DNA from: Ananas comosus
Taxonomy: Eukaryota > Streptophyta > Magnoliopsida > Poales > Bromeliaceae
Length of the DNA stretch: 64,000 bases
Assembly: GCF_001540865.1 (NCBI RefSeq)
Contig: NC_033630.1
Coordinates: forward strand, 343,147-407,146
Reading direction: 5' to 3'
Shown: positions 50,012 to 62,720 of the stretch, piece after piece
Layout: every line of letters starts with the position of its first letter
How positions within the stretch are numbered: the stretch's first letter is position 1
The notes under the pieces: model-generated
What the model saw: the letters and a program-made list of their open reading frames with translations, nothing else
Databases searched by the model: none
What the model was told of the DNA's origin: nothing
Program-made: the position numbers and the translations under genes

Positions 50012-51034
50012 TACAGGTGGTCCCATTCTCACACAATCTTAATTGGCAATTTAGCATCCTCTTCGATTCCTCACAAGCCCACGGCCGTTCTTTACGTGCT
50101 AAGCACCGAATTATCCCACCACTTTAGATAACCTATAAGCTTATCCCACAAGAATAGAATAAAAGAGGATAACACACACCTTATTCTCCACGGCCCGATG
50201 GGAATATTCCCTTCCCGCGCACCAGACAAAAGGGATATTCAACAGGACGATTTGGGAGAATATGACCGACACGTGTCACGAGGAGAATCCCACCCTCTCT
50301 CTTTCTCTCTCCCTTTCCAAAGAGAGTTTAGAGAGAGAAACACGACGAAGAGAGAGAGAGAAGAAGAGAATCCTCACAAAAGGCATGGGTTGGAGCCTTG
50401 TACCTGAAGCTGAATGGTGAAAGGGCCCAACCCTCATTATTGCACAGCGAATTCGATGCAACCACACACACACACACACTCTCACTCTCTCTCTCTCTCT
50501 TTAAAATTCTTCTAGTTAATAATGTATGAGGAACCCCAACTATATATATAAACGGTATTATTTTAGCATAAGTGACAAAAAACTTAATAATTATTATTCA
50601 AGATTTTAAGTTGAAAAACCTAATTGTCCTATGTTTTCAGCTAGTTAAGTTCAATTTTGTAAAAAATTTAACGAACCATATAAAATGCTACCTTTCTCTT
50701 AAAAAGCCTATCTGCTGTTTCTAATTAAATGACCTTCTTAACTTTACTTTTTATTATTTCTAGCTAGCATGCTCTTAAAATCAGGTGCCAATGTTAAAAG
50801 TTTTATTAAATTTATTAGTGATTCTAAGAAATGAGACAGCTTAATCATTAATCAACAAATGAATCTGGAATAACTAACCGATAATACTAATAATTAAATT
50901 TATTAAAGTTTTTTGAATTAACTAACTAAAATAACTATATATATAGAAAGATTTCAAGTTTAGGTTCTTCTTCAAAATGGTCTAACGTACCTTTGATGAT
51001 TTCTCAAGACATGTTTACCTTTTTTTTTTTGTTT

Positions 51035-51077
<43 letters not shown>

Positions 51078-52159
51078 GTCGAAACTCTTTTCTCTCTCTA
51101 ATGTTTAGAGGAATCTTCTTAGCTTCCTACCCACTTCCTCCAAAAGCTAGCAGTAGTAGCAGGGAGGGAGATTCCCAGCTCTCCTCTTGCCTTCTTTAAT
51201 GTTCTTTTTAAACCAAGAGGGGGATACTCTAAAGCACAATGTTTGTGTGTTGGTCACCCATTTAAGATATTCCTTACTTAGGATAAACCCTAACACATTA
51301 ATATCCTTTGGGGCTTTGATTAGATACCCTATCTTGCCTTCCTTGTGAATGCAAATTGTGTTGTGTGTGTGAAGGGTTCCATTGTGTACCTTTTGACAAC
51401 AAAGAAAGGACCTCCCTTTTCCTTTTCTTTTCTTTTCCTCTTTTTTTTTTTTAATAAAAAAAATGGGCTCCTTGTGTGTGAGAGGAGAGAGAATCTCTGC
51501 ATATCTTGCTTGAATTATGTGTGGTATATGCTTTTATGGCTTTATCATTTGCTTCATTGATTAATCATACAAGAATCATGGTCCTGATAAAATTATTAAC
51601 TCGGCATCTATGGACATCTTTTAAATAGTTATTTAAAATTTTAAAGTGCAAATAGGGTTCCGGGCTATCTAAAAGACATCATGTGATTCTTTCGTTGGTA
51701 TATCTTGTGTATAAACCATTTTTAATATTAAATTGGAGTAAATGCTTCTTTTGGTTGGTTTTTATGTCATTTTCGCTGTACCTAGGAAGGAAAGTCTAGC
51801 ATTTGCAATTGTCATTTTTAGTGCTTCTGTTGCACTGGGAAGTTGAAAATAAATTTCAACAATCAAATAGTATAAGCTATGCTATCAATACAAAGCTTCT
51901 TTTGCTGTAACTAAATCTCAATAGGATAACCTTCGATTTAATGGTTCTACTATTATACAAAAAGCTGCGGCCGCAATTTTTCTTGAAAGAGAATGCAACG
52001 ATTCTTCATAAACCTTCAGCCGATCCAAATAAATAGGCTCAATCTAAAATCTTCTGTCAAGTAAAAAGAGTATACGTACGAAAGCAATATTACAGAAAAC
52101 TAATATGTCATTTCTCGGAGTTACATCAATTAGTCGGCATTATTTGTGTGTAACTACGA

Positions 52160-52200
<41 letters not shown>

Positions 52201-52430
52201 GGGTTAATTAGAAGCTTAGTAGGTGGCTAGAATACCCAACACAAATAAGGACAAATAAAAAGAAGTAAAATGGGTGAAGCTGACAGGCAGAGTACTTTTT
52301 GGGTTATGGTAATATTTTGAAATGAATTAGTACAAGGAGTGTCCAAAGGTACAAAGAACCAGGGGAGGGGCATAAGCACATGACCCTTCTGCCCACACTT
52401 GATTCCCTTCTCATGAGCCCTAATCAAGCT

Positions 52431-52474
52431 TTTTATTTTTATTTTTTATTTTTTATTTTTTATTTTTTATTTTT
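52431..52474. repeat. ATTTTTT heptamer array
   Basis: About six tandem copies of a 7-bp unit upstream of the HHO gene. Confidence 0.8.
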
Positions 52475-52775
52475 CCCGCCTTTGATCTTCGCAAGAAGTT
52501 ACCATCCCTTTACTTTATCTCACCACCTTTTCTTTTTTTTCTTCCCCTCCCCTCAAATTCTCACTTTATTCTCTCCTCTCCTCTCCCTCCCCCTCCCTCA
52601 CTCACTCACTTAAAAAGAAGGGTGATCCCCCTTGATCCTCCCTGTGTGCTCACTCACACAACATAACCAACCATATTCTCCCTCCTCCTCCATAATCACT
52701 CACATCTCTCTCATGTGAAAGCTAGCTAGCTAGCTAGCCAACTCAACAAGAAAGAGCATCGATCGTAACTTGATT

Positions 52776-53899
52776 ATGGCTTCACCATCTGATCTTAGCT
52801 TGGATTACAAGCCCAACAACTATCCGATAATCCAAAAGCCGGTCGGAGAGCACCCCAACCAGACGCAGAAGATTCAGGAGTTCCTCGCCCGCCTTGAAGA
52901 GGAGCGGCTTAAGATCGAAGCGTTCAAGCGCGAGCTCCCTCTCTGTTTGCAGCTCCTCAACAATGGTAATCTATCAACTTTAATTTCCACTTTAATTTCC
53001 ACCTTGACCCTTCAGGCCGTTTCTTTTCAGCTTTTTATCTCGTTACTCGATGGTTTGAATTAATGTTTTCTCAAAAATAAGCACCGCTTTTATTCTACTA
53101 CATCATACTGTGCAGTATTCGATGAGACGTAGAGGTAGTATTTTATGCACATTATGATTGATGCAGTAAATGAAAAATTGGATTAGCGTGATCAAATTGG
53201 TGCAACTTAATTATGTACATATATAAATATATTTTGGTAAGTAGATGTATGTAATTTTAACTGGGTATCTTTCATTTAGCCGTGGAGGCATACAGGCAAC
53301 AATTGGAAGCATATCAAACCAGCCAGGGGCCGAGGCCAGTTCTCGAAGAATTCATACCTGTCAAGCAGATGAGCGTCGACGGGCTCGAGACGCCAAACGG
53401 GCCTTCGTCCGAGAAGGCTAGCTGGATGATCTCGGCCCAACTGTGGAGCAATCCAGCAGAGAGCAAGCCGCAGCAAGCACCGAAGGGTGGCGGTGACGTC
53501 AGCCCTAAGCTGGGGCTGCTCGATGCCAAGCAGCGGAACGGCGGTGGTGGTGCTTTCCTCCCTTTCTCCAAGGAGAAGGCAAAAGGCGGTGGTGGTGTGA
53601 CGCCGAGGGGGCTTCCGGAGTTGGCTCTCGCTTCGGCGGACAAGGGGGAGGAGGAGAAGAAGGGCGGCGTTGCGGTGATGGAGAATGGAGGGTTCGGAGG
53701 GAGGAGAGAGAACGGAGGAAAAGGTGTAGGAACGGAGCAAGCGAAAGGAGGAAACGTGGCCGAGGGGGCGGCGGCAGCAGCTGCAGTTGCGCCACCCCCG
53801 CAAACTCATCGGAAGGCTCGGCGGTGCTGGTCGCCGGACTTGCACCGCCGGTTTGTTAATGCCCTTCAGATGCTCGGTGGTTCTCAAGGTAACTATATN

Positions 53900-53964
<65 letters not shown>

Positions 53965-55077
53965 GTTACAAACATTATTAGGTTAGGGCATGATAATTAA
54001 GCTAATTACTCTATCATGGTTTTTAATTTTCTTTACTTGTTAAATATTGTATCGATTTCTTATGTGATATGTAACTTTTGATTTATTAAGATTTTGTAAA
54101 GTAAAATGATTCTTTGGATTTTTATTTTTTTTTAATGTTTTTGGAAACAGTGGCCACACCAAAGCAGATAAGAGAGCTCATGAAGGTTGATGGATTGACC
54201 AATGATGAGGTGAAAAGTCATTTGCAGGTTTGTGTCTCTCTGTCTCTAGATCTCTGCCCTTTAGCTAATCTCACATCTTGATCAATTAATGGTAACAAAT
54301 AAGCCTTTACAGCTAATTTCACTCTTCTGTTTAAGCCAATTTAACTTAAATTTTACCCACGCATGCACCCTCCCTACTACCAAATATATATAACATAAAT
54401 TTTAGATTAATTTATTTCAATCTCAGTAAGAAGCCAATTTATTTCAATTTATTTAAAAATACGCTCAAGTTTTTCCAAAAAGCACGTATAAAAGATTCAT
54501 CCTTTTCCTATTTCAGGTTTTCAGAACAATTTTGTTTATAGTTTTTGAACTTTATTTAAAGTTTTCTATTAATCAGAAATATAGGCTCCACACTCGGCGG
54601 CCGATCCCGGCACCACCGGCATCGGCGGCAGCAGCGCCGCAACTGGTGGTGCTCGGAGGCATCTGGGTCCCACCGGAGTACGCCACAACAGCTGCCGGTC
54701 CTGCCATCTACGGCGCGCACCCGGGCCCCGCCCACTACTGCACAGCGCCCGTGCCGCAGGACTTCTACCCGACCGCCACCGGAGTGGCGCCGCTGCCCCA
54801 CCACCAAATCCACCCGGCCCTCCACCGCAGCGCCGCCACCGCTACTGTCTCCGCCGTCCCCACCGCCTACAGGGGCCATCGCGGGTCCCCCGAGTCCGAC
54901 ATGAGGAGCGGCGGGGAGCAGTCGATGGAAAGCATCGAGGACGAGGAGGAGGAGGAGGAGGAGGAGGGGGGGGAGCAGAGAGCAGCAGAAGAGGAAGGGG
55001 ACGAGGGAGTGGCGGTGGAAGAGGCGATGAAGGCGGGGGAAGGCGACGGCGGCGACGACGTGGCTCTCAAGTTCTGA
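52776..55077 (+). CDS. HHO: G2-like (GARP) MYB transcription factor, HRS1/NIGT1 family, HHO5/HHO6-like
   Basis: Four exons: 52776-52965, 53280-53888, 54151-54227 and 54577-55077, all GT/AG, giving 458 residues. LSLDY at 7-11 is an EAR-like motif. Residues about 34-80 ([19 protein letters not shown] ... [13 protein letters not shown]) are the N-terminal helical domain of HRS1 homologues, followed by the conserved [13 protein letters not shown] Gly-rich low-complexity part precedes the G2-like DNA-binding domain at about 242-301 ([19 protein letters not shown] ... [15 protein letters not shown]), which is split over exons 2-4. The C-terminus is His/Pro/Ala-rich, then acidic (about 415-455). The family represses nitrate- and phosphate-responsive genes in the nucleus; the specific role here is inferred. 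An (AT)n run with an N lies just after the donor of exon 2. Confidence 0.92.
53899..53960. repeat. (AT)n microsatellite with an N in HHO intron 2
   Basis: An AT run of about 60 bp starting at the N (53899), 10 bp after the exon 2 donor. True length is unknown because of the N. Confidence 0.85.
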
Positions 55078-57464
55078 AGCTTCAATTGTTTCTACTTTTC
55101 GGTAGTTTTGATGTTGAGGTTTTTGGAGGTAGGCGTGCTTCTTCCGTACGTTCCCATTGCGGAGATTAGAAACCGAGAGAGAAAGGCGAAAGAGATTGTG
55201 CATGGTGTTATAAATTGTTTGTATTTAGTGGTTAGCTATAAGGACTTTTGTTATGTTAATTAATTATACTCTCCTGATCATTGCTCTTCCCAGTTTAAAA
55301 CTTAATTCTCCGGTTAGCATCGAGTTTAATTTAAGTGAAAAATATTGTACACCGAAAACCAGTCAAACAAAAAAAGAGATTTAGTGGAAAATGTATATAA
55401 TAATTAGATATCTTCTGTCCTGAAAAGGCTTTTAATTGTAAGAGTTCCCGTTTTAAATCACAACGAATGACAGTAGCATTCAACTTTGGAAGTAACAGAA
55501 CTAATTATTTTGTAAAGAAAAGAAAATAAAATAAAAATTACAGTTTGTAGTCCAACACTCTTTTTTTCTCTAAATATACACGCTTATCTTACAAGTTGGC
55601 ACAGGAGCTTGTAATTCATAATCGGAAATATTGGCATGGTTTGTGCACCATTTACTCGCGTTTTCCTGTACATACTCACCATTAATTAAAGTTGCTTTCT
55701 TGAGTTGCTAGCTAGCTTTGCATCTCGAGCTAGTTTTATACTTGATAGCCCCTCCATACTGCTCAACGAGCTACAGTTTGTGCACTCGGTCCGTTTTATC
55801 CATTAATTTTTAAAGGAAATATAATTATGTAGAATTAATGTTAAGCAAATGAAAGGTAATTTAAAGTGATCAGTTAAAGATAAATTTGTCTCGTGTAATT
55901 AGTTAATCTCAAATGTGTTTGGGACTCAATATTTTATTGTTTTTTTTCTAATTAATTTCTTCCTAATGCTAACTAAACTATATCGATGTATATTACAATT
56001 GTTATTATAGTGGCTAATGTATACTAGTGATCATTAAGTATAAATTTCCATATAAACGTTCAAACACAAAATAACTATGAAATAGAGGCCGGATCAAGAA
56101 CAAAATATCTCAACTGATCCAATTAATTTTGATAATACGGTAATTATAAATTCCTAATCTCCGGTCTTTTAATTGAATGTGAGGAAACCATTCTCAGTTC
56201 TCGTCTTTTGATTTTGAATAGTATTATTTTTCTTTTTAAAAAAATTTACTGTGGAGACGTGTAGGCACACCCTTACCCAGAGAACTCTTTAAAACGCATA
56301 TCTCGTTCATTGAGAGTGTTTTTTTGGTTGGGAGGGCATCTACCAACATATTTGGTTAATTTTTACATGTATTAAACAACAATATTGATAGACATATCCA
56401 TCCAATGTTCTAATAAATTGATAAATTATAAAAATTTGAACAATATTATTTTTAGTAATTTTAACATAGTAAAGTTATATAATTATATCTTTAAGTAATT
56501 GATTATGTATTTATATTTTTTCATACATAACCTCATAACCAGCTAATTCTATTTTACTTACATATCTGTTAAATAAAAGTTTAAATAAAATTACATTTCA
56601 TTACAATATTTTCTACATATATTTAAATGAAAGAGTCAAATTAAGTGACAACTCATCTTCTTCTGTCTCCTTCCTTGTTTCAGCGTGACAATCTGGATAT
56701 AAATTGTTGCAATTTGTATTGCTTGGCCCTTCAATGGAAGTCTGTTGAAAAATGCAACAAAAATGTTTTAGCGAGATTTTGCATAATTTTAACAAAATAA
56801 CTTCTTATTAGAGATGAATTAACTAGAAAAACCTGTTCTTTTATCAAGTTTTGTCCAAAATGCGTAGACCATAGACTTTGTCACGCCAAAAAAAGATGAC
56901 CAGGAATAGTATTTGAATTATACAATTTAAATTATTAAACTGTAGGCCCAGATGAAATATTCTTTCTCATTGAAAAGTGCTTCCCTAAATCATGTATTAA
57001 AGGAAATAGACCATCAACTTTATTTTATTTGATTGATATTTTCTAAACTTTAGTTGATTTTAATCTAAATTAGTGTTTTTATTTCAATTGAGATATTAAA
57101 CTTAACAATTCCTTTAACAATCAAATATTCACTTTTAACAAAACTAACATTTCCATCAACTAAAAAAGGCATTAATGCTGCTAAATATAACAAAATTGTT
57201 ATTAAGTTTAATAAAACTTTTAACGCATATAATTATAAATATGTCAATTGCATGGGAGAAATAAAGTTCAATATCGACTGACCGATGCCGATGATCAGCA
57301 CCCAGCCGCGCCGGCACCACCACCGGTCAGTTTAAATGATTTGGGTTATTGGTTTAAAATATATCACTCTATTCAATAAAGCGAGTAGCTTGCTATTTTT
57401 TTTTTTTTTTTTTCTTCTCTCGCTCAAAAAATAAAAAGTTTATGGAAGAAGCTATGATGACTAC
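55078..57464. other. AT-rich intergenic DNA, no gene; expected place of the missing BZR exon
   Basis: It includes the 3' UTR of the HHO gene at its left side. I looked on the minus strand for a Ser/Pro-rich second exon of the BZR-like gene and found none. The only GC-rich piece, about 57285-57330, is 45 bp of CCGG-rich sequence without a clear frame. Confidence 0.5.
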
Positions 57465-57773
57465 CTTGCAGTAAACGGTGCCGTCCTCCTCTACGTGCCA
57501 TCCGGCCTCGTCACAAAGTGCTTTGAGAACCTCATTCTGGTCGGCGTGCTTGGGGAGGCAATAGTTGCCGTGGGCTCGTAGGCCGGCGAAGATCCGTGCA
57601 GTCACCATCCGCCGCCGCCTCTCTCTCTCGCAGTTATTCTCCCTCTCCCTCTCTGTCGGCCTCCGCAATGAGACCGTCATCTTCCCGCCCCTCCCTCTCC
57701 TCCTCACTATCCATGGCCCTCGAGTGTCCTTGATGCATCCCCTCCTCTTCACCGTCTCCACTCTCTCCTCCTC

Positions 57774-57776
<3 letters not shown>
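57465..57776 (-). pseudogene. BZR1/BES1-family transcription factor, first exon only
   Basis: 104 codons from the ATG at 57776 to a donor-like site TGCAAG|GTAGTC. Residues about 40-104 match the BZR1 N-terminal DNA-binding domain: [18 protein letters not shown], then [20 protein letters not shown], then [19 protein letters not shown] and TVYCK. In this family the first exon ends at exactly this point and a long second exon carries the GSK3-phosphorylated Ser-rich region. No second exon is seen within 2.4 kb downstream, up to the converging HHO gene. Compared with the usual RERENNKRRERRRRAIAAKI, there are substitutions (NNC, MVTARI), so it is divergent. The preceding leader is a GT then GA microsatellite touching the ATG. 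It may be a truncated copy, or the gene may have an unusually long intron. Confidence 0.7.
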
Positions 57777-57818
<42 letters not shown>

Positions 57819-57866
57819 CAGACACACACACACACACACAACACACACACACACAACACACACACA
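57777..57866. repeat. (CT)n-(CA)n compound microsatellite at the BZR-like start codon
   Basis: On the coding strand a GT-rich run of about 50 bp, then about 32 bp of GA, ends directly at the ATG at 57776. Confidence 0.9.
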
Positions 57867-57990
57867 TGGTTGGCACACAGCATATTTGTAGAGGAGGAGG
57901 ATAGAAGGAGGAGAGTGTGAGAGAGGCATGTAGCTCTCTACTGGTTGGCTCGAAACTTACTGAACAACACATCATGAATCAGGTGGGTAT

Positions 57991-57992
<2 letters not shown>

Positions 57993-58021
<29 letters not shown>
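57993..58021. repeat. (GA)n microsatellite
   Basis: GA run of about 28 bp upstream of the BZR-like exon. From here to 59174 I see no gene. Confidence 0.85.
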
Positions 58022-58024
<3 letters not shown>

Positions 58025-59172
58025 GGGAAATGTTTACTGATCATGTTGCCAAGAATAGGAGGTGTCCTTTTGGCTAGAAAGAAGTTAATGGGAATAAGGG
58101 TGGAGAAAGAGGAAGCATTTTTTAGCTCTTCTATCTTTGGCATTTTATGTTCGGAGAATCCACCCAATCATTTGATCAAGGTTTTGTCCCCTTCCGCTTA
58201 ACCACTTCTTCCACAGGTGGTACCTAATTTGCTTCCTCCTTAAATTATCGAAAATGCCACTGCTCTCCTCCTCGCCACGTACGTGGCTAACTCTGCATGC
58301 ATGGCATCGCATAGCGGAGTTAAGGATTAATTAGTAACCTAATTGGTCAAACGTAGTGCATGCCACATGTTTTCAAACCCTACAAATTAGATGCATGGTC
58401 TATAGGAGAGAAAAGCATGTGCATGCATAGTTAATCACATAATCTCTATGAAGAGGTTAGGTGGCAGATTATCGATGATCTCCTCTAACAGAGGTTGTAT
58501 ATATTTAATTAGTGGAATTCTTTTTTGAGATTATATTTAATGCAACCGGATTCAATAGGGAATTAAAAAAGCTGTACTTGAACATTCACAAAAAAAAAAG
58601 TTTCAAATATTGGTTTATTGAATTTAAACCCACTATGTATATATGTCGATTATATATGTTTTCTATTTGAATACATACTCAAAATTTATTCCATATAAAG
58701 AATCGAATCATTGCTTGGACGGCGACATGGAAAGACAATGAGGACAAGGAAATAGTACCAAAGCATTTTGCTCTTCTTTCTTTTCATTGTTCAAGTATAT
58801 ATCACAATCTCTTCATGATCATCAAACTTTTTTTTGACACTTACATTTTGTTAAATAGATATTCTTTAGATATTCCTCAAAATTAATTTAGTTACTATAT
58901 TTTGAGAAACTTTTAATTTTAGCTATTATGCTAGACCACTTTAAGATCTTGACTCGTTAAACAATTGATGTTTAATAACGAATTTTGTGCTTAATTAGGA
59001 CTTTGGGAACAGGATAATTAAAACTCTTCAGAGTTCAGTGGGAGAAATGGACCCATCATTCTCTACGTAGCCGTACAGTTACAACTGAGACGACCACCAT
59101 TTATTTATTTATACCGTACATGAAAGGAGAACCCAACAAGTTTATGGCGGCCTCCTCCTTCGGTGGGGCCAG

Positions 59173-59174
<2 letters not shown>

Positions 59175-59203
<29 letters not shown>

Positions 59204-59345
59204 GAGAAAGGTAGCACACTACCCATTTCATTCATTGATTCGGTGAATTAAGCTACAGATGTGGAGCAACCAGACCCTGAAAGATAGAAAAAAAAAAACA
59301 ACAAAAAAAAACAAAACTAATGTGACTCGAGCAGAAGATCTCACT
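59175..59345 (-). mobile_element. LINE 3'-end fragment (approximate limits)
   Basis: On the minus strand the tail reads AATGAATGAAATGGGTAGTG then TGCTACCTTTCTCT and about 28 A. It matches the 3' end of the LINE at 61200-62230 better than the SINEs because it has AATGAATGAA. The 5' limit is unclear. Confidence 0.55.
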
Positions 59346-59535
59346 CCTTCAACAGTTGGTCTCTCAACATTTTTTTTTAATTCGCTTTTCCCTACACCAA
59401 ATATAAAATTTTATCGCATGAATAAATCATATTTTCTAATAGTTAATTTAACAAAAATAAAATTTTATACAGTATAAAAAAATTATACACCAAGTATATA
59501 AGATATGCTCATATACAATGTATATTTAATAAAAA

Positions 59536-59911
59536 GAATAAACTTCAAGTACTACTCATATGGTTTCACACTTTCTCACTTTAATACTTTATGGTTTAAA
59601 ATGTATAAGTTTGTATCTTGATTTCATTTTCTCTTTTTGTCGGCTCCTCTGTTAATATTTCGTTAAATTTTATACAAAAAACTTCAGATGTCCTACTTAG
59701 GTTTATCGAATATTCACTTTAGTACTCTTTAGTTTTAACTTTAGTACTCTTTAGTTTTAACTTTATCACTAATTTAACGAAAAAAAATTAATAGAATGAA
59801 TAATTAAAAGAGAAAAATGAAGCCACATGGTATTAAATTGATACACTTTATACCACAAAGTACTAAAGTGAGAAAGTGCGAGACAACATGGGTGGTATTC
59901 GAAGTTTTTCC
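59536..59911. mobile_element. Mutator-type MITE family B, copy 3
   Basis: Ends GAATAAACTTCAAGTACT and its imperfect complement finishing GAAGTTTTTCC, with TTTCTCACTTTAATACTT / AAGTACTAAAGTGAGAAAG inside. The flanks TAATAAAAA (59527-59535) and TATTAAAAA (59912-59920) agree at 8 of 9 bases. Confidence 0.8.
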
Positions 59912-59920
59912 TATTAAAAA

Positions 59921-61199
59921 ATTTATAAACAAAAATTAATAGATTTTTATCTTTATTCTATATCCTCAATTTTACATTTGTTTGGGTCTAATAAAATAGG
60001 AACATTTTCAAAATTATTGCTGCAGTCTAGATACAAATTGTTGTTTAATTTATTTTTTAGATATGTTTTGCAATATATATTTGTTTGGCTCTATATAATT
60101 GTTCTATCGCTAGCATGTAGACAGAAATTATTGCTGTAGCCGGGTGCTTACAAAATTATACACCCGGTGTATAAAACATTCTTATATATATTCATTAATT
60201 TGATTTTAACTTGAACATAAATAAAATTTAGCTTTAACAAGTTAAAACTATCAAATATAAGACCTCAAACTTTTAACTTCTTAGTTAAAAAAAATTATTT
60301 ATAAAATAGGTATTAAAACTATTAAATTTAATTAAAATTTTAAATAAAATTATTAGAATACTTTAACTATATAAATATTAAAATTTAAAAAATATTAATA
60401 AAATAATTATTTTTTAGAAAATTCTATACATTATATTACAATAGTAGAAGATCCATTCCATTCCAGATACGAAGAAATGATGATCGTAATATGAAACAGT
60501 TATATTTTCAATTATGAAAATATAAAAAATTAGATGTTATAAAAAATAACAAAAATATTATTTTTTCGCCGCATCGCGTGGCCTCTTAGCTAGTAGGGTA
60601 GAATACAAAACATTGCTTGATTCTCTTGTGTAAAATTACTACTGTGTATATAACCGTCGTTGCTTTTGTATCGACGGCTCCGCAGAGGACTCGTGGTTTC
60701 CTGAATGAAATACTACAGTTGAAAATGGAAATACAGATTTCCCCCTCAAATCTATGGCATAGATTGTCTACAACTCTGTATACAATTTTTTTTTCTTTTT
60801 CTTACCTGCTGTCAACTTGAGACAGGGTGCATGAGAGTTATTAGACCATCTAGCGACCGTATTTTGATCTTGGATAGCCACAAGGATTGTATTTTCCGTA
60901 GAAAATATTCGTAGACACGATCATAAGAAATTTGAGACCATACATTTTTCTATCTTGAACCGCAAATATGAACATGCTAAAGCCTTTTGTATTACATATG
61001 CCAACATATCAATAGTCTATAAAAGCACAAAAATACTAAGTACTTAATTGATAAATTGGTATATGGACTTAATTGTCTCTTTTGTAACAGCAAACGAATT
61101 ACTCAACTGGTGTGCAAAATCCAAGAAGGAGTGTGTCAGTATTAGTCGCTTAATTGATTAATTGATAAGTACTTAATTGCGGAGTATCGTATGCATTTA
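59921..61199. other. AT-rich intergenic DNA, no gene
   Basis: No coding frame of note. Two related stretches with ACACCAAGTATATAAGATATG (59488) and ACACCCGGTGTATAAAACATTC (60162) suggest an old transposon end repeated on both sides of the MITE at 59536-59911. Confidence 0.4.
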
Positions 61200-62230
61200 G
61201 AGATGGCAAAAACATCAGGTGATGGTCGGATATTTGGATCGAAGAAACCCCTCTTAGTACCCGGTTTCCAGGATTATTTTGCAGAATCATCAATCAGGAG
61301 GCCACTGTTGCACAATGCTGGAACGTAAGAGGGTGGAGGTGGCGTTTCATAACCAGCGGCCTCACTAATTACACCACATCGCAGATCGTCAACAGATCAC
61401 GTTGCTCAAAAACCTCCTCAACCAATATAGTCCGTCGGGCACAAATGATAAACTTAGGTGGCGATGGACCGATAATCAAAATTTTACCGTTAAATCCCTT
61501 TATGACTTCGTCACTGACTCAGGTCAGATTGATCCGTTGTACGATCACCTTTGGGGGTTAAAAATCCCGCTCAAGCAAAAATTCTTCATTTGGATCCTAT
61601 TGCGAAAGAGATTACTAACAGCGGACAGATTAATTCACCGAGGGAGTCTAGTGGACCCGCAGTGTATGTTGTGTGGGTCACTACCTGAAACCTGCGACCA
61701 CCTGTTCGGGGAATGTATCTTCGTCAGGTATCTCCGCATCCATGCTAGAGCTTCAGTGGCGGTCGAGCTGGACACGGGGGATGTTCGGTGGTTAATTATG
61801 GACACGGATATCCGACATCTATAACATCACTTTGCGATCGAATAGTCTGACCCAGTTGGCGGCAATCTAGTGGGTCGTTTGGACGGAGAGAAATAGGATT
61901 ATATTTCGCAATGGGTCTCCCAACGCCTACCGGGCTATCGAACGTGTCGCGGCTCTGATCAGGGACTGGACTGACGTTACCTGAATCCGTATTTTTTTAC
62001 CTTTGGTTCCCTCTGATTTCCTTTTTAATTAGGTTATGTTCGTTTTTTCGTTTTCCGTTGTACGGATTTGCTTTTGGCATTTTCGGTTTTTCTGTTTTCT
62101 GTTTCGTTGGCACGGTTAGGAGGCCCTAGTTGCTTCCATCATGTATGCCTAATTCATTTTACTTAATGAATGAAGCAGGTAGCTGGCTACCTATTTCTCA
62201 AAAAAAAGAAAAAAAAAAGAAAAAAAAAAG
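61200..62230 (+). mobile_element. LINE (non-LTR retrotransposon) 3' part with zf-RVT domain
   Basis: Frames at about 61205-61400 read GDGKNIRWWSDIWIEETPL-like sequence with one frame change, then 61402-61824 reads WRWTDNQNFTVKSLYDFV, WGLKIPLKQKFFIWIL and RLLTADRLIHRG, ending CMLCGSLPETCDHLFGEC. The last part has the Cys/His pattern of the zinc-binding region at the C-terminus of plant LINE reverse transcriptases (zf-RVT). After the stop there is a 3' UTR of about 350 bp that ends GAAGCAGGTAGCTGGCTACC, TATTTCTC and an impure A tail to about 62230. The element is 5'-truncated, which is usual for LINEs. Confidence 0.85.
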
Positions 62231-62687
62231 AAGATAAATTGGTATATGAAAAATAAACGTGAAGAAAATTAAAGACAAACTTAGGTCAGCCTCTGCGTGC
62301 TTTATTCTGTTCACACTTTACCATATCATATTATCTGGGAAATTGCACTTGACTATATTGTGATTTTAGTTTCATTTTGTTGTAATAACGTAACTTTTAT
62401 TAATTAGCACGGCAAAGTGCTATACTTTACGAACTAAGACACAGTAAAGTGTTGATCTAACTATTCTATAATTAGCGATTTTGGTAATTTCCGAAATTAC
62501 TCCTAAGAAAAAAAAAGAAAAAGAAAATAAAAGATTGAAATGCTTCTCTTATATTCGCTGCAACCCTGCAGATCGGAATAAGTGATTCTCTTTAACCCAT
62601 TCTTTCTTGTGATAAAGTTCTCTTTCGCAGGATCAGATAATTTTTCTTTTTTTTTTTTCAATTATAATTTCTGGATGTCAGATTTCT

Positions 62688-62720
<33 letters not shown>

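Larger units (their letters stand above)
44191..52775. other. Gene-poor region, no supported gene
   Basis: No frame in this 8.6 kb shows a recognisable domain. Contents: CT run at 44902-44936; duplicated segment 46468-46627; A run 47275-47298; (AAAAC)n at about 48329-48358; (TAA)n at 49972-50010; CA/CT runs near 50463-50500; CT run 51041-51073; AT run 52162-52196; heptamer ATTTTTT array 52431-52474. The last 150 bp before 52776 are pyrimidine-rich with a (CTAG)n stretch (about 52720-52738) and are probably the leader of the HHO gene. Confidence 0.55.

Noticed and set aside
53276..53887. Minus-strand frame of 203 codons over HHO exon 2
   Set aside because: Shadow of a GC-rich exon; the plus-strand frame has the conserved helical and G2-like domains.
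54556..55203. Minus-strand frame of 215 codons over HHO exon 4
   Set aside because: Shadow of the acidic and Ala/Pro-rich exon; runs out into non-coding DNA at both ends.
57777..57975. Upstream extension of the BZR-like frame through the GT/GA repeat
   Set aside because: The extension reads as Val-Cys and Arg-Glu repeats of a microsatellite; the ATG at 57776 right after the repeat is the sensible start.
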